Positions 1-7,241 of a stretch of DNA of 9,905 bases are shown in pieces; position 1 is the first letter of the stretch, and every line of letters begins with the position of its first letter. Where the stretch lies: assembly GCA_021780015.1 (NCBI GenBank), contig JAJXZN010000033.1, positions 1 through 9,905 on the forward strand, read 5' to 3'. A program made the translations under genes and the position numbers. The notes below the pieces were generated by a model, which worked only from the letters and a program-made list of their open reading frames with translations, was not told where the DNA came from and ran no database searches. Source of the DNA: Pseudomonadota bacterium (GTDB taxonomy: Bacteria > Pseudomonadota > Alphaproteobacteria > Rhizobiales > Beijerinckiaceae).

Positions 1-14
1 CCCTCGGCCCGCCC

Positions 15-54
15 TTTTTTTGGCCAAAAAAAACCGGGCACGCAGCCCGGTTTT
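15..54 (-). terminator. Intrinsic terminator with flanking T7-GGCC-A7 palindrome
   Basis: Seen directly: a perfect 10-bp inverted repeat, AAAACCGGGC (30-39) and GCCCGGTTTT (45-54), with a 5-nt loop. Read on the minus strand, the stem runs into eight consecutive T (complement of 26-33), the classic Rho-independent form, and it lies 16 nt after the stop of the minus-strand TPR remnant. Read on the plus strand it ends TTTTCT, so it may also stop transcripts coming from the left. Positions 15-32 form a second perfect palindrome, T7-GGCC-A7, whose A-run doubles as the minus-strand T-tract. Confidence 0.8.
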
Positions 55-70
55 CTATTGCCTGTCAGAC

Positions 71-268
71 TTACTTGGCAGCGCCGGTGACGGGGCCGCG
101 CACATAGATCGCCCAGTAGCGCGCCAGATCCTTGAGGATCGCGTCGCCGCCGACGCTGTCGAAGGTCTTGAGCGCATCGTCCTTGCGGCCGGCCTTGTGG
201 TAGGCGATGCCGAGCAGCAGCTTGCCTTCTTCGGCATGCTTGAGGCCCTTGGCAATTTTTTGCGGTTT
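71..268 (-). pseudogene. 5'-truncated remnant of a TPR-repeat protein gene
   Basis: The minus strand is open for 65 codons and ends in TAA at 73-71. The peptide carries [19 protein letters not shown], then a helix around [12 protein letters not shown], and ends with [10 protein letters not shown] before a short tail. From memory this matches the C-terminus of secreted tetratricopeptide-repeat proteins of proteobacteria, which end with an IAKGGLK...LGIAY...AGxKxxA...F.SV.G...DLARYW pattern. An in-frame TGA lies at 271-269, immediately upstream of the recognisable homology. There is no start codon, no ribosome binding site and none of the several hundred N-terminal residues expected; ppa begins 36 nt further on. 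The terminator at 15-54 is still correctly placed behind it. I read it as a decayed 3' fragment left by a deletion or rearrangement. A short expressed peptide is possible but has no visible start signal. Confidence 0.7.
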
Positions 269-289
269 TCACAAATGCCTAGACCGCTT

Positions 290-295
290 AAGGGG
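290..295 (+). promoter_or_regulatory. ppa ribosome binding site
   Basis: AAGGGG lies 9 nt before the ATG at 305. It fixes this start against the longer open frame, which runs back to position 20 through sequence that codes on the other strand (the TPR remnant). I found no convincing -35/-10 pair between 240 and 290; TTGGCA at 249-254 is the best -35-like element but has no good -10 partner. Confidence 0.6.
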
Positions 296-304
296 CCGCA
301 CATC

Positions 305-838
305 ATGAATATCGACCTGATTCCCATCGGCGCGGATGCGCCCCACGCCGTCAATGTCGTCATCGAAGTGCCGATCGGCGGCGAGCCCATTAAATACGAG
401 ATGGACAAAGCCTCCGGTGCGCTTTTCGTCGACCGCTTTCTCTATACGGCGATGCGCTACCCCGGCAATTACGGCTTTGTCCCGCATACTTTATCGGAAG
501 ACGGCGACCCCTGCGATGTGGTGGTGGTCAATACGCGCGCCATCGCGCCCGGCGCGGTGATGAATTGCCGGATCGTCGGCGTATTGCTGATGCAGGACGA
601 GCATGGCGGCGACGAGAAGATCATCGCCGTGCCGTCGCAGAAGCTGACGACGCGCTACGAGAAGATTCACAACTATACCGATCTGCCGCAAATCACGCTG
701 GAACAGGTCGAGCATTTCTTCAGCCATTATAAGGATCTCGAGCCCGGCAAATGGGTGAAGATCCTGCGCTGGGGCGACGCAGCCGAGGGCCGCGCACTGA
801 TCCTCGAAGGGCTGAAACGCGCCAAGGCGGCCAAATAA
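305..838 (+). CDS. ppa: Inorganic pyrophosphatase, family I
   Basis: This cytoplasmic enzyme hydrolyses pyrophosphate to two phosphates, pulling forward reactions such as nucleic acid synthesis and aminoacyl-tRNA charging. The 177-residue product has the length usual for bacterial family I enzymes. The signature DGDPCDV is at residues 66-72, giving metal-binding Asp66, Asp68 and Asp71. The other family active-site residues are present in register with the E. coli enzyme: Glu21, Lys30, Arg44, Tyr56, Asp98, Asp103, Tyr142 and Lys143. The ATG at 305 is chosen because AAGGGG precedes it and because the protein then starts MNIDLIPIG, a typical N-terminus. Downstream it converges on the MFS gene with a 22-nt gap. 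It stands alone on its strand, so it is probably monocistronic. Nothing in the sequence suggests loss of function. Confidence 0.97.
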   Translation: MNIDLIPIGADAPHAVNVVIEVPIGGEPIKYEMDKASGALFVDRFLYTAMRYPGNYGFVPHTLSEDGDPCDVVVVNTRAIAPGAVMNCRIVGVLLMQDEHGGDEKIIAVPSQKLTTRYEKIHNYTDLPQITLEQVEHFFSHYKDLEPGKWVKILRWGDAAEGRALILEGLKRAKAAK

Positions 839-860
839 ACGGCCGGATGGCGGCGGCGTT

Positions 861-2087
861 TCATTGGCCGCGTCTTGCGGCCGTTTCGGGCATCGCGATC
901 AGAAAGACCGCGAACGCGATGCCCGCCAGCGCGCCGAAGGTAAGAAATCCCCAACGATAGCCGAGATGATCGACGATTACGCCGGCGGCAAGCCCGCTGA
1001 GCGCCGCACCGATTCCCTGCATCGTCGCGATCGCGCCCTGCGCCAGATTGTAGCGGCCGGTTCCACGCATGATATCGGCGATCACCAACGGCGTGAGGGC
1101 ACCGAAAATGCCGGCGCCGACTCCATCGAGCAATTGCACCCCGATCAGCCAGACGCTGTTGTCGGAAAATGTATAGAGCACGGCACGCAGGGGCAGCACG
1201 GCAAAACCGGCAAGAAAAAGCGGCTTACGGCCCCAAGAATCGGCGTTGCGGCCGACGAGCAAGGCGATCGGCAGCATGACGCCTTGCGCGGCGATGATGC
1301 AGGTCGAGACCATGGCTGTCGCTTCGCGCGGATGTTGCAAAGCCAGTTCCTGGCCGACAAGCGGCAGCAGCGCCGCGTTGGCGAGATGAAACAGCAGCGC
1401 GCAAAATCCGAAAACGACAAGCGGGCGTGATTGAATGAGAATTGAATAACCGGCGACATGGGACGCCTCGCCTGCGCCAATCTCGGCGTCGCGCGCGCGC
1501 TCGAAATCGATCGCATCGGCCGGGATCGCCAGAACCGACGCGGCCGCGCATGCAGCAAAGACGGGGGCAAGAACAAAGACCGCCCGCTGTGAAAAATAAT
1601 AGCAAATGACCGCCGCAACCAGAGCGAACGCGATATTGCCGGCATGATCGAAAGCCGAATTGCGCCCCAGGCGCCGCGCCAAATCCTGGCGCCGATAAAG
1701 GCCCAAGGTCAGCGCCGCGACCGCGGGGAGAAAGACATCGCCGACGGTCATCACGAACGCATTGGCGATCATGACCGGGCGGAACTGCGGCCAGAGAAAA
1801 ACCGCAAGCGGACCCAACGCCATGAGAACAAGCGCGCCGACGATCAACGCGCGTTTTGCCCGCGTTGCATCGATCATCGCGCCGACCGGCGTCTGGACAA
1901 GAATCGAAAGCAGCCCCCCGATCGTCGTCACAAGCCCGACGTCCGACTGGCTCCAATGCCGTTCCGTAACGAGGAAAACGTTGAGATAGGGACCAAAGCC
2001 CGTGCGCACATCGGCGAGGAAGAAATTGAGCGCATCGAGCGACGCCGGGTTGAAGCGCCGCGATTGGGTCGGAGCGGATTTGTCCAA
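861..2087 (-). CDS. MFS transporter, substrate unknown
   Basis: A 408-residue inner-membrane protein, the usual size for a 12-helix major facilitator. Hydrophobic segments alternate with short charged loops. The loop between helices 2 and 3 carries a motif-A relative, GAMIDATRAKR (residues 69-79). The equivalent loop of the second half carries the more canonical GRNADSWGRKP (279-289). A charged central loop around residues 190-210 separates the two six-helix halves. The start is TTG at 2087: an in-frame TAG sits five codons upstream, and GAGG (2096-2093) lies 5 nt before the TTG, so a longer protein is excluded. The gene is on the same strand as metX-metW, 75 nt beyond metW, with no clear terminator between, so it may be co-transcribed. 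That would hint at a methionine-related substrate or a drug/metabolite exporter, but the sequence does not show the substrate. Confidence 0.88.
   Translation of the reverse strand: MDKSAPTQSRRFNPASLDALNFFLADVRTGFGPYLNVFLVTERHWSQSDVGLVTTIGGLLSILVQTPVGAMIDATRAKRALIVGALVLMALGPLAVFLWPQFRPVMIANAFVMTVGDVFLPAVAALTLGLYRRQDLARRLGRNSAFDHAGNIAFALVAAVICYYFSQRAVFVLAPVFAACAAASVLAIPADAIDFERARDAEIGAGEASHVAGYSILIQSRPLVVFGFCALLFHLANAALLPLVGQELALQHPREATAMVSTCIIAAQGVMLPIALLVGRNADSWGRKPLFLAGFAVLPLRAVLYTFSDNSVWLIGVQLLDGVGAGIFGALTPLVIADIMRGTGRYNLAQGAIATMQGIGAALSGLAAGVIVDHLGYRWGFLTFGALAGIAFAVFLIAMPETAARRGQ
866..886 (+). terminator. Possible weak terminator for ppa
   Basis: A perfect 6-bp GC stem, GGCCGC (866-871) and GCGGCC (877-882), with a 5-nt loop, is followed by GTTT. 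It lies 28 nt after the ppa stop and inside the last codons of the convergent MFS gene. A wider 9-bp inverted repeat, AAACGGCCG (837-845) with CGGCCGTTT (878-886), competes with it. The T-tract is short, so this is tentative. Confidence 0.3.
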
Positions 2088-2162
2088 GACCGCCTCGCGC
2101 TAGACCTGCACAATCACCTCTAACGCGGCCGTTGCCGGTTGGTTTCAGGTGAAGCGCGTCCG

Positions 2163-2810
2163 TCAGTTCCGCCGCGACAATTCGAATACCGCCTGGTCGC
2201 CGATCAGGTTCAGGACCCACCAGGGCGCCCCGACGCGCAGCGGCCGGCCTTGATGGTCGAGCGCGATCGAGCGCTCGGTCTTGGCGCCGATCTCGTCGAC
2301 GAGGCCAATGAAATCGCGGATGGTGCAAAAGTGGATGTTGGGCGTCTCGTACCATGAAGCCGACAAGCTTTTCGTAACCGGCATCCGGCCGGCGAGCGCG
2401 ATCTGCGCGCGGATGCGCCAATGGCCGAAATTCGGGAACGAGACGATCGCGTGACGGCCGATGCGCAGCATATGTTCAAGCACCGCGCGCGGCCGGCGCG
2501 TCGCCTGCAAGGTCTGCGACAAGATCACATAATCGAAGGCATCGTCGGGATAATCGGCGAGGTCTGTATCGGCGTCGCCCTGAATGACGGAAAGCCCTTT
2601 GGCGACGCAATCGTTGACGCCGCTTTGCGACAGCTCGATGCCGCGCGCATCGACGCCGCGCTCTTCCGCGAGAAGCCGCAGCAAGGTGCCGTCGCCGCAG
2701 CCGACATCGAGCACGCGGCTCTTCGGCGCGACCATATCGGCAACGACGAGAAGGTCGATGCGGGCCGTCTGCGAGAGCATGACGGCGGTGCGTGCTCCGT
2801 TATCCGCCAC
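2163..2810 (-). CDS. metW: Methionine biosynthesis protein MetW (SAM-dependent methyltransferase fold)
   Basis: A 215-residue MetW-family protein. The S-adenosylmethionine-binding motif I is LDVGCGDGTLL (34-44), followed by GIELS (57-61) at the end of the second strand, GDAD (78-81), and DYVILSQTLQ (93-102). MetW-typical blocks follow: VSFPNFGHW (123-131) and SWYETPNIHFCTIRDF (152-167). MetW is known to be encoded next to metX and to be required with it for homoserine acylation in several proteobacteria; its methyltransferase activity is not well defined. The start is GTG at 2810, three bases after the metX stop, with AAGGGG inside the end of metX 6 nt upstream. This means translation is very likely coupled to metX. 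An internal ATG (Met11) is a weaker alternative with no ribosome binding site. Confidence 0.94.
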   Translation of the reverse strand: MADNGARTAVMLSQTARIDLLVVADMVAPKSRVLDVGCGDGTLLRLLAEERGVDARGIELSQSGVNDCVAKGLSVIQGDADTDLADYPDDAFDYVILSQTLQATRRPRAVLEHMLRIGRHAIVSFPNFGHWRIRAQIALAGRMPVTKSLSASWYETPNIHFCTIRDFIGLVDEIGAKTERSIALDHQGRPLRVGAPWWVLNLIGDQAVFELSRRN

Positions 2811-2813
2811 GCG

Positions 2814-4001
2814 CTACCCCTTGGCCGCCGGCGCGATGCCGCGCGCACGCGCCGCAGCGTCGAGAAAGCCGCGCGTCGTGGCGAAGAATTCCGGAACGTT
2901 GAGGAGGAAGGCGTCGTGGCCGCGGTCGGTGTTGATCTCGACGAAAGACACCGACGCGGCAGCGGCGTTCAAGGCATGGACGATCGCCCGCGAGGCCGAG
3001 GTCGGATAAAGCCAGTCCGAATCGAAGGAGACGACGCAGAAGCGCGTCTTCGTCCCCTTGAAGGCCGCGGCGAGCGAGCCGCCGTAGTCTTCGGCGAGAT
3101 CGAAATAGTCGCAGGCGCGCGTGACATAGAGATAGGAGTTGGCGTCGAAACGATCGACGAAGCTCGTGCCCTGATAGCGCAGATAATTTTCGATCTGGAA
3201 ATCCGCGTCGAAGGAAAAGGTCGGCGCGGCGCGATCCTGAAACTTGCGGCCGAATTTCCGCTGCAGCGCTTCCTGCGACAAATAGGTGATATGCGCGGCC
3301 ATGCGCGCGACGGCGAGGCCCTTGGTGGGGATGTCGCCGGCGTCGAGATAGCGGCCGTTGTGCCATTCGGGATCGGCCATCACCGCTTGGCGGCCGACTT
3401 CGTGGAAGGCGATGTTTTGCGACGAATGTTTCGCCGCGGTCGCGATCGGCATGGCGGCGAAGACGCGCTCCGGATAGCTCGCCGCCCATTGCAGCACCTG
3501 CATGCCGCCCATCGAGCCGCCGATGACCGCGAACAGGCTCTCGATGCCGAGATGATCGATCAGCATGGCCTGGGCGCGAACCATGTCGCGGATCGTGACG
3601 AGCGGCAGATCGAGGCCGAAGGCGCGGCCGGTCGCGGGATTGGTCGAAGCCGGGCCCGTCGTGCCCATGCAGCCGCCGACGACATTCGAGGCGATGACGA
3701 AATAGCGGTCCGTATCGATCGGTTTGCCCGGCCCGATCATGACTTCCCACCAGCCGGGCTTGCCGGTGATCGGGTGCGTGCTCGCGACATGTTGATCGCC
3801 GGTCAGCGCATGGCAAATCAGGATGGCGTTCGATTTTGCCGGGTTGAGCGTCCCGTAGGTCTGGTAGGCGATCTGCAGCGGGCCGAGATCGACGCCGGCG
3901 TCCATCTTCAGCGGCCGATCGGCGCCGAAGCGTACGACGAGGCTATGCGGCGCATCCGCTTCGAGCTGGCTCAGGGCCTTCTGGGTGGGGACAATTGTCA
4001 C
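2814..4001 (-). CDS. metX: Homoserine O-acyltransferase (acetyltransferase) MetX
   Basis: This cytoplasmic enzyme transfers an acyl group from acyl-CoA to homoserine, the first committed step of methionine synthesis. The 395-residue alpha/beta hydrolase has the catalytic triad of the family: Ser163 in GGSMGG (161-166), Asp329 in SDWLYP, and His362 in GHDAFL. The oxyanion/substrate block HALTGDQH (64-71) and the GGCMGTTGP loop (109-117) are also present. The start is GTG at 4001 with AAAAGG (4013-4008) 6 nt upstream. The frame is open to 4100, but that extension would cross the promoter at 4042-4070 and is not credible as protein. Acetyl versus succinyl specificity varies within MetX and cannot be settled here. 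It heads the metX-metW(-MFS) transcription unit and diverges from the aromatic amino acid operon. Confidence 0.95.
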   Translation of the reverse strand: MTIVPTQKALSQLEADAPHSLVVRFGADRPLKMDAGVDLGPLQIAYQTYGTLNPAKSNAILICHALTGDQHVASTHPITGKPGWWEVMIGPGKPIDTDRYFVIASNVVGGCMGTTGPASTNPATGRAFGLDLPLVTIRDMVRAQAMLIDHLGIESLFAVIGGSMGGMQVLQWAASYPERVFAAMPIATAAKHSSQNIAFHEVGRQAVMADPEWHNGRYLDAGDIPTKGLAVARMAAHITYLSQEALQRKFGRKFQDRAAPTFSFDADFQIENYLRYQGTSFVDRFDANSYLYVTRACDYFDLAEDYGGSLAAAFKGTKTRFCVVSFDSDWLYPTSASRAIVHALNAAAASVSFVEINTDRGHDAFLLNVPEFFATTRGFLDAAARARGIAPAAKG

Positions 4002-4012
4002 AATGAACCTTT

Positions 4013-4030
4013 TGTTCGCTTTGACGAACA
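4013..4030 (-). promoter_or_regulatory. Hairpin in the metX leader, overlapping the ribosome binding site
   Basis: Read on the minus strand, TGTTCG (4030-4025) and CGAACA (4018-4013) form a perfect 6-bp stem with a 6-nt loop. Its 3' edge touches AAAAGG, the metX ribosome binding site (4013-4008). It fills most of the roughly 30-nt leader predicted from the promoter. It could tune translation, but a short hairpin of this kind can also arise by chance. Confidence 0.4.
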
Positions 4031-4041
4031 CTGCGTCCGAT

Positions 4042-4070
4042 TTATAGAAGTGCCGCAAAGCCGGTGTCAA
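4042..4070 (-). promoter_or_regulatory. metX promoter, sigma-70 type
   Basis: On the minus strand a perfect -35 hexamer, TTGACA (4070-4065), is followed after 17 nt by CTATAA (4047-4042); shifted by one base it reads TATAAA with an 18-nt spacer. This fits the alphaproteobacterial housekeeping consensus very well. Transcription would start near 4034-4036, leaving a leader of about 33 nt before the GTG. It is the strongest promoter-like element I see in the window. Confidence 0.75.
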
Positions 4071-4199
4071 GCGGCGCCGGGCGGCGGGCAAGCGCCTCAC
4101 GCGTTGGATTTAGGTATGTCGATGCACAGTCGCCAGCTTGGAGCGATGGGCCTTGCCGCGCCCCGGACGCAACCGGAAAAGCGTTTCGCCCCGGCGCGA

Positions 4200-4214
4200 T
4201 TCTCTTTAAGAGAA
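4200..4214. repeat. Short palindrome upstream of the chorismate mutase gene
   Basis: TTCTCT (4200-4205) and AGAGAA (4209-4214) form a perfect 6-bp inverted repeat around a 3-base spacer, 20 bases before the ATG at 4235. Being AT-rich it stands out from its GC-rich surroundings. It could be an operator for the aromatic operon or part of a dispersed intergenic repeat; the sequence alone does not decide. I found no strong plus-strand promoter in 4071-4234. Confidence 0.4.
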
Positions 4215-4234
4215 GTCCGCAAAGATGCGATGCC

Positions 4235-5086
4235 ATGATGCTTGAAAGACGCCCTACCCCCGAAACCTTGGCCGATCTGCGCAACGAGATCGACCGGATC
4301 GACGCCTGCCTGCATGAAATGCTCATGCAGCGCGGCGAGATCATCGACCGGCTGATTGCGGTGAAGGCCCGGACCGGTGGCGGCAGCGCCTTCCGGCCCG
4401 GCCGCGAAGCCGAAATGATGCGCCGGCTCGTCGAACGCCATAAAGGCATTCTACCGCTCGACAAGGTGGAAAGCATCTGGCGGATCATCATTTCGACCTT
4501 CACCTTCGTGCAGGCGAATTACAGCGTCCATGCCGACATTTCCGGCGGCGACCCGCAGATGCGCGACGGCTGCCGCTTCCACTTCGGCTTCACCGTTCCC
4601 TATATCGCGCATCAAGGCGTTGCCGCGGTCGTCGGAGCCGTTGCCGAGGCGTCGGGCGACCTTGGCCTCGTCCCGGTTGAAGCGGGTCCGGCGGCGGGCG
4701 CTTGGTGGTGGCACCTGACAGCGCCCACGGCGCCGAAGATCATTGCCCGGCTGCCCTTCGTCGAGCGCCATGACCATCCCGCCGGCACGCCGCTCTTCGT
4801 CATCGCCAAGCCGGTCGAGGACGGCGCCGCCCGCGATGTCGTGCTTTATGCCGCGACGCTCGGCGATTGGCGCGGCCATTGGTATGACATCGACCCGTCT
4901 TTGCACGGGACTGGTGTGGAAATCATCGCCAGAGCGCCGCAGCAAAGCGCCCTGCTCCTCGCCGCGCCGGGCACGCTTTCAGCCGCGGCGCTGCGTGAAA
5001 CTTTGGCCGGGAGTGGAATGACGCCATCGGATTTGACGGAAATCGGCAGCCATGCCGCGCGTTTTGATTTTGTCAGAGCCAGCTAG
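4235..5086 (+). CDS. Chorismate mutase (AroQ type) with a C-terminal domain resembling a degenerate prephenate dehydratase
   Basis: The N-terminal 95 residues form an AroQ chorismate mutase, which rearranges chorismate to prephenate. Residues matching the E. coli active site are Arg16, Arg33, Lys44, Arg57, Glu58 and Gln93; the position of E. coli Asp48 is not conserved. The product is 283 residues, far longer than a free-standing mutase of about 90. The remaining 190 residues are unassigned. Their [17 protein letters not shown] (142-158) and the following hydrophobic strand resemble the prephenate dehydratase VPIENS...G region, but the catalytic Thr-Arg-Phe is not visible: the best matching place reads GTPLFVIAK (184-192). 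I infer a P-protein-like fusion whose second domain is probably not a dehydratase. The start is ATG 4235 or the next codon; the ribosome binding site is weak. The following hisC and tyrA support the aromatic role. Confidence 0.85.
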   Translation: MMLERRPTPETLADLRNEIDRIDACLHEMLMQRGEIIDRLIAVKARTGGGSAFRPGREAEMMRRLVERHKGILPLDKVESIWRIIISTFTFVQANYSVHADISGGDPQMRDGCRFHFGFTVPYIAHQGVAAVVGAVAEASGDLGLVPVEAGPAAGAWWWHLTAPTAPKIIARLPFVERHDHPAGTPLFVIAKPVEDGAARDVVLYAATLGDWRGHWYDIDPSLHGTGVEIIARAPQQSALLLAAPGTLSAAALRETLAGSGMTPSDLTEIGSHAARFDFVRAS

Positions 5087-5131
5087 CGCAACGTTTCGTC
5101 TCCGCGCCGCCGGTGCGCGAGCATGAACGCG

Positions 5132-5161
5132 ATCATTTGGAGCGCGACCATTTGGAGCCCG
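5132..5161 (+). repeat. 15-bp tandem duplication carrying two Shine-Dalgarno copies
   Basis: Two adjacent 15-base units, 5132-5146 and 5147-5161, differ at 2 positions. Each contains CATTTGGAGC, so the hisC ribosome binding site core GGAG occurs at 5139-5142 and again at 5154-5157. Only the second is spaced properly (9 nt) for the ATG at 5167. This is a small local duplication in the 80-nt gap between the chorismate mutase gene and hisC. Confidence 0.7.
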
Positions 5162-5166
5162 CAAAG

Positions 5167-6297
5167 ATGACGTCTTCCGATATCGCCGCAGCGCCGCAGC
5201 CCCGCGCGAGCGTGCTGGCGATCGAGCCTTATGTTCCGGGCAAGGCCGCCGCCGCGACCACGGCCAAGATCTTCAAGCTGTCGTCGAACGAATCGGCGCT
5301 GGGGCCGAGCCCGCGTGCAATCGATGCCGCGAAATCGGCCGCCGACGCGCTCGCCATCTACCCGGACGGCTCGGTGCATGCGCTGCGCGAGGCCATCGCC
5401 GCACGGCACGGCGTCGATGCGGCGCAGATCACCTGCGGGGCCGGCTCGGACGAACTGATCTTCCTTTTGACCTATGCCTTTTTGAGCCCCGGCGACGAGG
5501 GCATCTATACGAAGCACGGCTTTTCGATCTACCGCATCGCCATTCTCGCGGCGGGCGGCACGCCGGTCGTCGCCCACGAGGTCGGTCTCACCGCCGATGT
5601 CGATGCGATCCTCGCCAAGGTGACGCCGAAGACCAAGATCGTCTTCCTCGCCAATCCCAACAATCCGACCGGCACCTATCTGCCAGCCCGCGAGATCACG
5701 CGCCTCGCCGAGTCCTTGCCGCCGCATGTGCTGTTGATTCTCGACGCGGCCTATGCGGAATTCGTGACCCGCGCGGATTATGAGCCGGGCCTCGAACTCG
5801 CCCGCACGCGCAATAATGTCGTGATGACGCGGACCTTTTCGAAGATCTACGGCCTCGCGGCGCTGCGGCTCGGCTGGTGCTATGCGCCGCCGGCAATCAC
5901 CGATGCGATCAACCGGCTGCGCGGCCCGTTCAACATCAACACGCCGGCGATGCGCGCCGGCATCGCCGCTCTCGCTGACGAGCCGCATATCGCGCGATCG
6001 ATCGCGCACAACACGCAATGGCTCGCCTGGCTGCGCGACCAAATCACTGCGCTCGGCATTCCGGTGACGCCAAGCGTCGCCAATTTTCTGCTGCTGCATT
6101 TCAACGATGCGGACGAAGCCCGCGCCGCGGACGCCTTCTTGTCGAAGCGCGGGCTGATCTTGCGGGCGGTCGAGACCTATTCTCTGCCGCAATGCCTGCG
6201 ACTGACCGTCGGCACGGAGGAGGCCAATCGCCTTGTCGTCGCCGCGCTCGCCGGTTTCGTGCAGGCAAAAACCGCAAAGGATCCCCAGCGTGGTTGA
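5167..6297 (+). CDS. hisC: Histidinol-phosphate/aromatic aminotransferase (HisC family)
   Basis: A PLP-dependent class I/II aminotransferase of 376 residues. HisC converts imidazole acetol-phosphate to histidinol phosphate with glutamate as amino donor; many HisC-family members also transaminate prephenate, phenylpyruvate or 4-hydroxyphenylpyruvate. Seen in the sequence: YPDG (65-68), NPNNPTG (163-169), Asp193 and Tyr196 in LDAAYAEF, the PLP lysine Lys226 in [14 protein letters not shown] with Arg234, and the C-terminal substrate-binding Arg345 in CLRLTVG. The ATG at 5167 is preceded by GGAG; an in-frame GTG at 5113 is possible but would take in the tandem repeat. Its place between chorismate mutase and tyrA suggests an aromatic aminotransferase role, possibly serving both pathways. 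I cannot tell whether another hisC exists elsewhere in the genome. Confidence 0.92.
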   Translation: MTSSDIAAAPQPRASVLAIEPYVPGKAAAATTAKIFKLSSNESALGPSPRAIDAAKSAADALAIYPDGSVHALREAIAARHGVDAAQITCGAGSDELIFLLTYAFLSPGDEGIYTKHGFSIYRIAILAAGGTPVVAHEVGLTADVDAILAKVTPKTKIVFLANPNNPTGTYLPAREITRLAESLPPHVLLILDAAYAEFVTRADYEPGLELARTRNNVVMTRTFSKIYGLAALRLGWCYAPPAITDAINRLRGPFNINTPAMRAGIAALADEPHIARSIAHNTQWLAWLRDQITALGIPVTPSVANFLLLHFNDADEARAADAFLSKRGLILRAVETYSLPQCLRLTVGTEEANRLVVAALAGFVQAKTAKDPQRG

Positions 6298-7240
6298 CGG
6301 CTTGGGCGCCCCGCTCGCGGCGCCGCTCTTCGACCGCGTCGCCTTGATCGGCATCGGCCTCATTGGCTCGTCGCTGGCGCGCGTCATCAGGCGGAAGAAA
6401 CTCGCGCGCGTGCTCGTCGCAGGCGATGCCTCGGCCACGGTCCGCGCCAAGGTCACCGAGCTTGGCCTCGCCGATACGGTCGCCGAAACAGCGGCGCAGG
6501 CGGTAGCCGATGCCGACCTTGTCATCCTCTGCGTGCCCGTCGGCGCCATGGCCGCGGTCGCGCAGGAGATTGCGCCGCATCTCAAGCCCGGCGCCATCGT
6601 CTCCGATGTCGGCTCGGTCAAAAGCGCCGTGCTTGCAGCTCTGACGAAGCACCTGCCGCCGCATGTTGCGATCATCCCGGCGCATCCCGTCGCCGGGACG
6701 GAAGAATCGGGCCCCGCCGCCGGCTTTGCGACCCTGTTCGTCAATCGTTGGTGCATTCTGACGCCGCCTGACGGCGCCGACGCGAAGGCGGTGAAGCGGC
6801 TTGCCGAATTCTGGGCCGCGGCCGGAGCGAATATCGAGATCATGACGCCGCAGCACCATGATCTGGTGCTCTCGATCACCAGTCATCTGCCGCATTTGAT
6901 CGCCTATAACATCGTCGGCACGGCCGCCGATCTTGAGGCCATCACCCAATCCGAGGTGATCAAGTTCTCCGCCGGCGGATTCCGCGACTTCACCCGCATC
7001 GCCGCGTCTGACCCGACCATGTGGCGCGATGTCTTCCTCAACAACAAGGAGGCGGTGCTCGAAACGCTCGGCCGCTTCACCGAGGATTTGACGGCGCTGC
7101 AACGAATGATCCGCAACGGCGACGGCGAAGGGTTGTTCAACCTCTTCACCCGCACCCGCGCGATCCGCCGCGGCATTATCGAGGAAGGCCAGGAGATCGC
7201 CGCGCCCGACTTTGGCCGCCACCGCGACGACGAGGCCTGA
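6290..7240 (+). CDS. tyrA: Prephenate/arogenate (cyclohexadienyl) dehydrogenase
   Basis: This cytoplasmic enzyme oxidatively decarboxylates prephenate to 4-hydroxyphenylpyruvate and/or arogenate to tyrosine. The 316-residue protein has an N-terminal Rossmann domain: GIGLIGS (21-27), with Asp46 in VAGDA at the end of strand 2 favouring NAD over NADP, and DVGSVK (106-111). Substrate-site motifs follow: [10 protein letters not shown] (132-141), SHLPHLIAY (198-206) with the catalytic His at 199, and [10 protein letters not shown] (230-239). No C-terminal ACT domain is present, so allosteric control by tyrosine through such a domain is not expected. The start is GTG at 6290, overlapping the hisC stop by 8 nt, with AAAGGA (6276-6281) 8 nt upstream; coupled translation is likely. 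Which of the two substrates it prefers cannot be read from the sequence. Some annotators would call it tyrC. Confidence 0.94.
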   Translation: MVDGLGAPLAAPLFDRVALIGIGLIGSSLARVIRRKKLARVLVAGDASATVRAKVTELGLADTVAETAAQAVADADLVILCVPVGAMAAVAQEIAPHLKPGAIVSDVGSVKSAVLAALTKHLPPHVAIIPAHPVAGTEESGPAAGFATLFVNRWCILTPPDGADAKAVKRLAEFWAAAGANIEIMTPQHHDLVLSITSHLPHLIAYNIVGTAADLEAITQSEVIKFSAGGFRDFTRIAASDPTMWRDVFLNNKEAVLETLGRFTEDLTALQRMIRNGDGEGLFNLFTRTRAIRRGIIEEGQEIAAPDFGRHRDDEA

Positions 7241-7241
7241 G

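Noticed and set aside
20..304. N-terminal extension of ppa by 95 codons
   Set aside because: It runs antisense to the TPR remnant and through the terminator, and the AAGGGG before ATG 305 gives a protein of standard pyrophosphatase length.
2088..2162. Terminator between metW and the MFS gene
   Set aside because: Only short imperfect CCGG/GGCC pairings and no T-tract on the minus strand.
4002..4100. 33-codon N-terminal extension of metX
   Set aside because: It overlaps the promoter, and GTG 4001 has a properly spaced AAAAGG.
4002..4234. SAM-II riboswitch upstream of metX
   Set aside because: I could not find its conserved segments, and the promoter at 4042-4070 leaves too short a leader. 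A covariance search would settle it.
2421..4238. 605-codon open frame on the plus strand, antisense to metW and metX
   Set aside because: It mirrors two genes with clear catalytic motifs. Its protein is rich in Arg, Ala, Asp and Gly with no domain, as expected from antisense reading in GC-rich DNA.
5083..6879. 598-codon open frame on the minus strand across hisC and tyrA
   Set aside because: Antisense shadow of two well-recognised enzymes; low-complexity Arg/Ala composition and no ribosome binding site or family motif.
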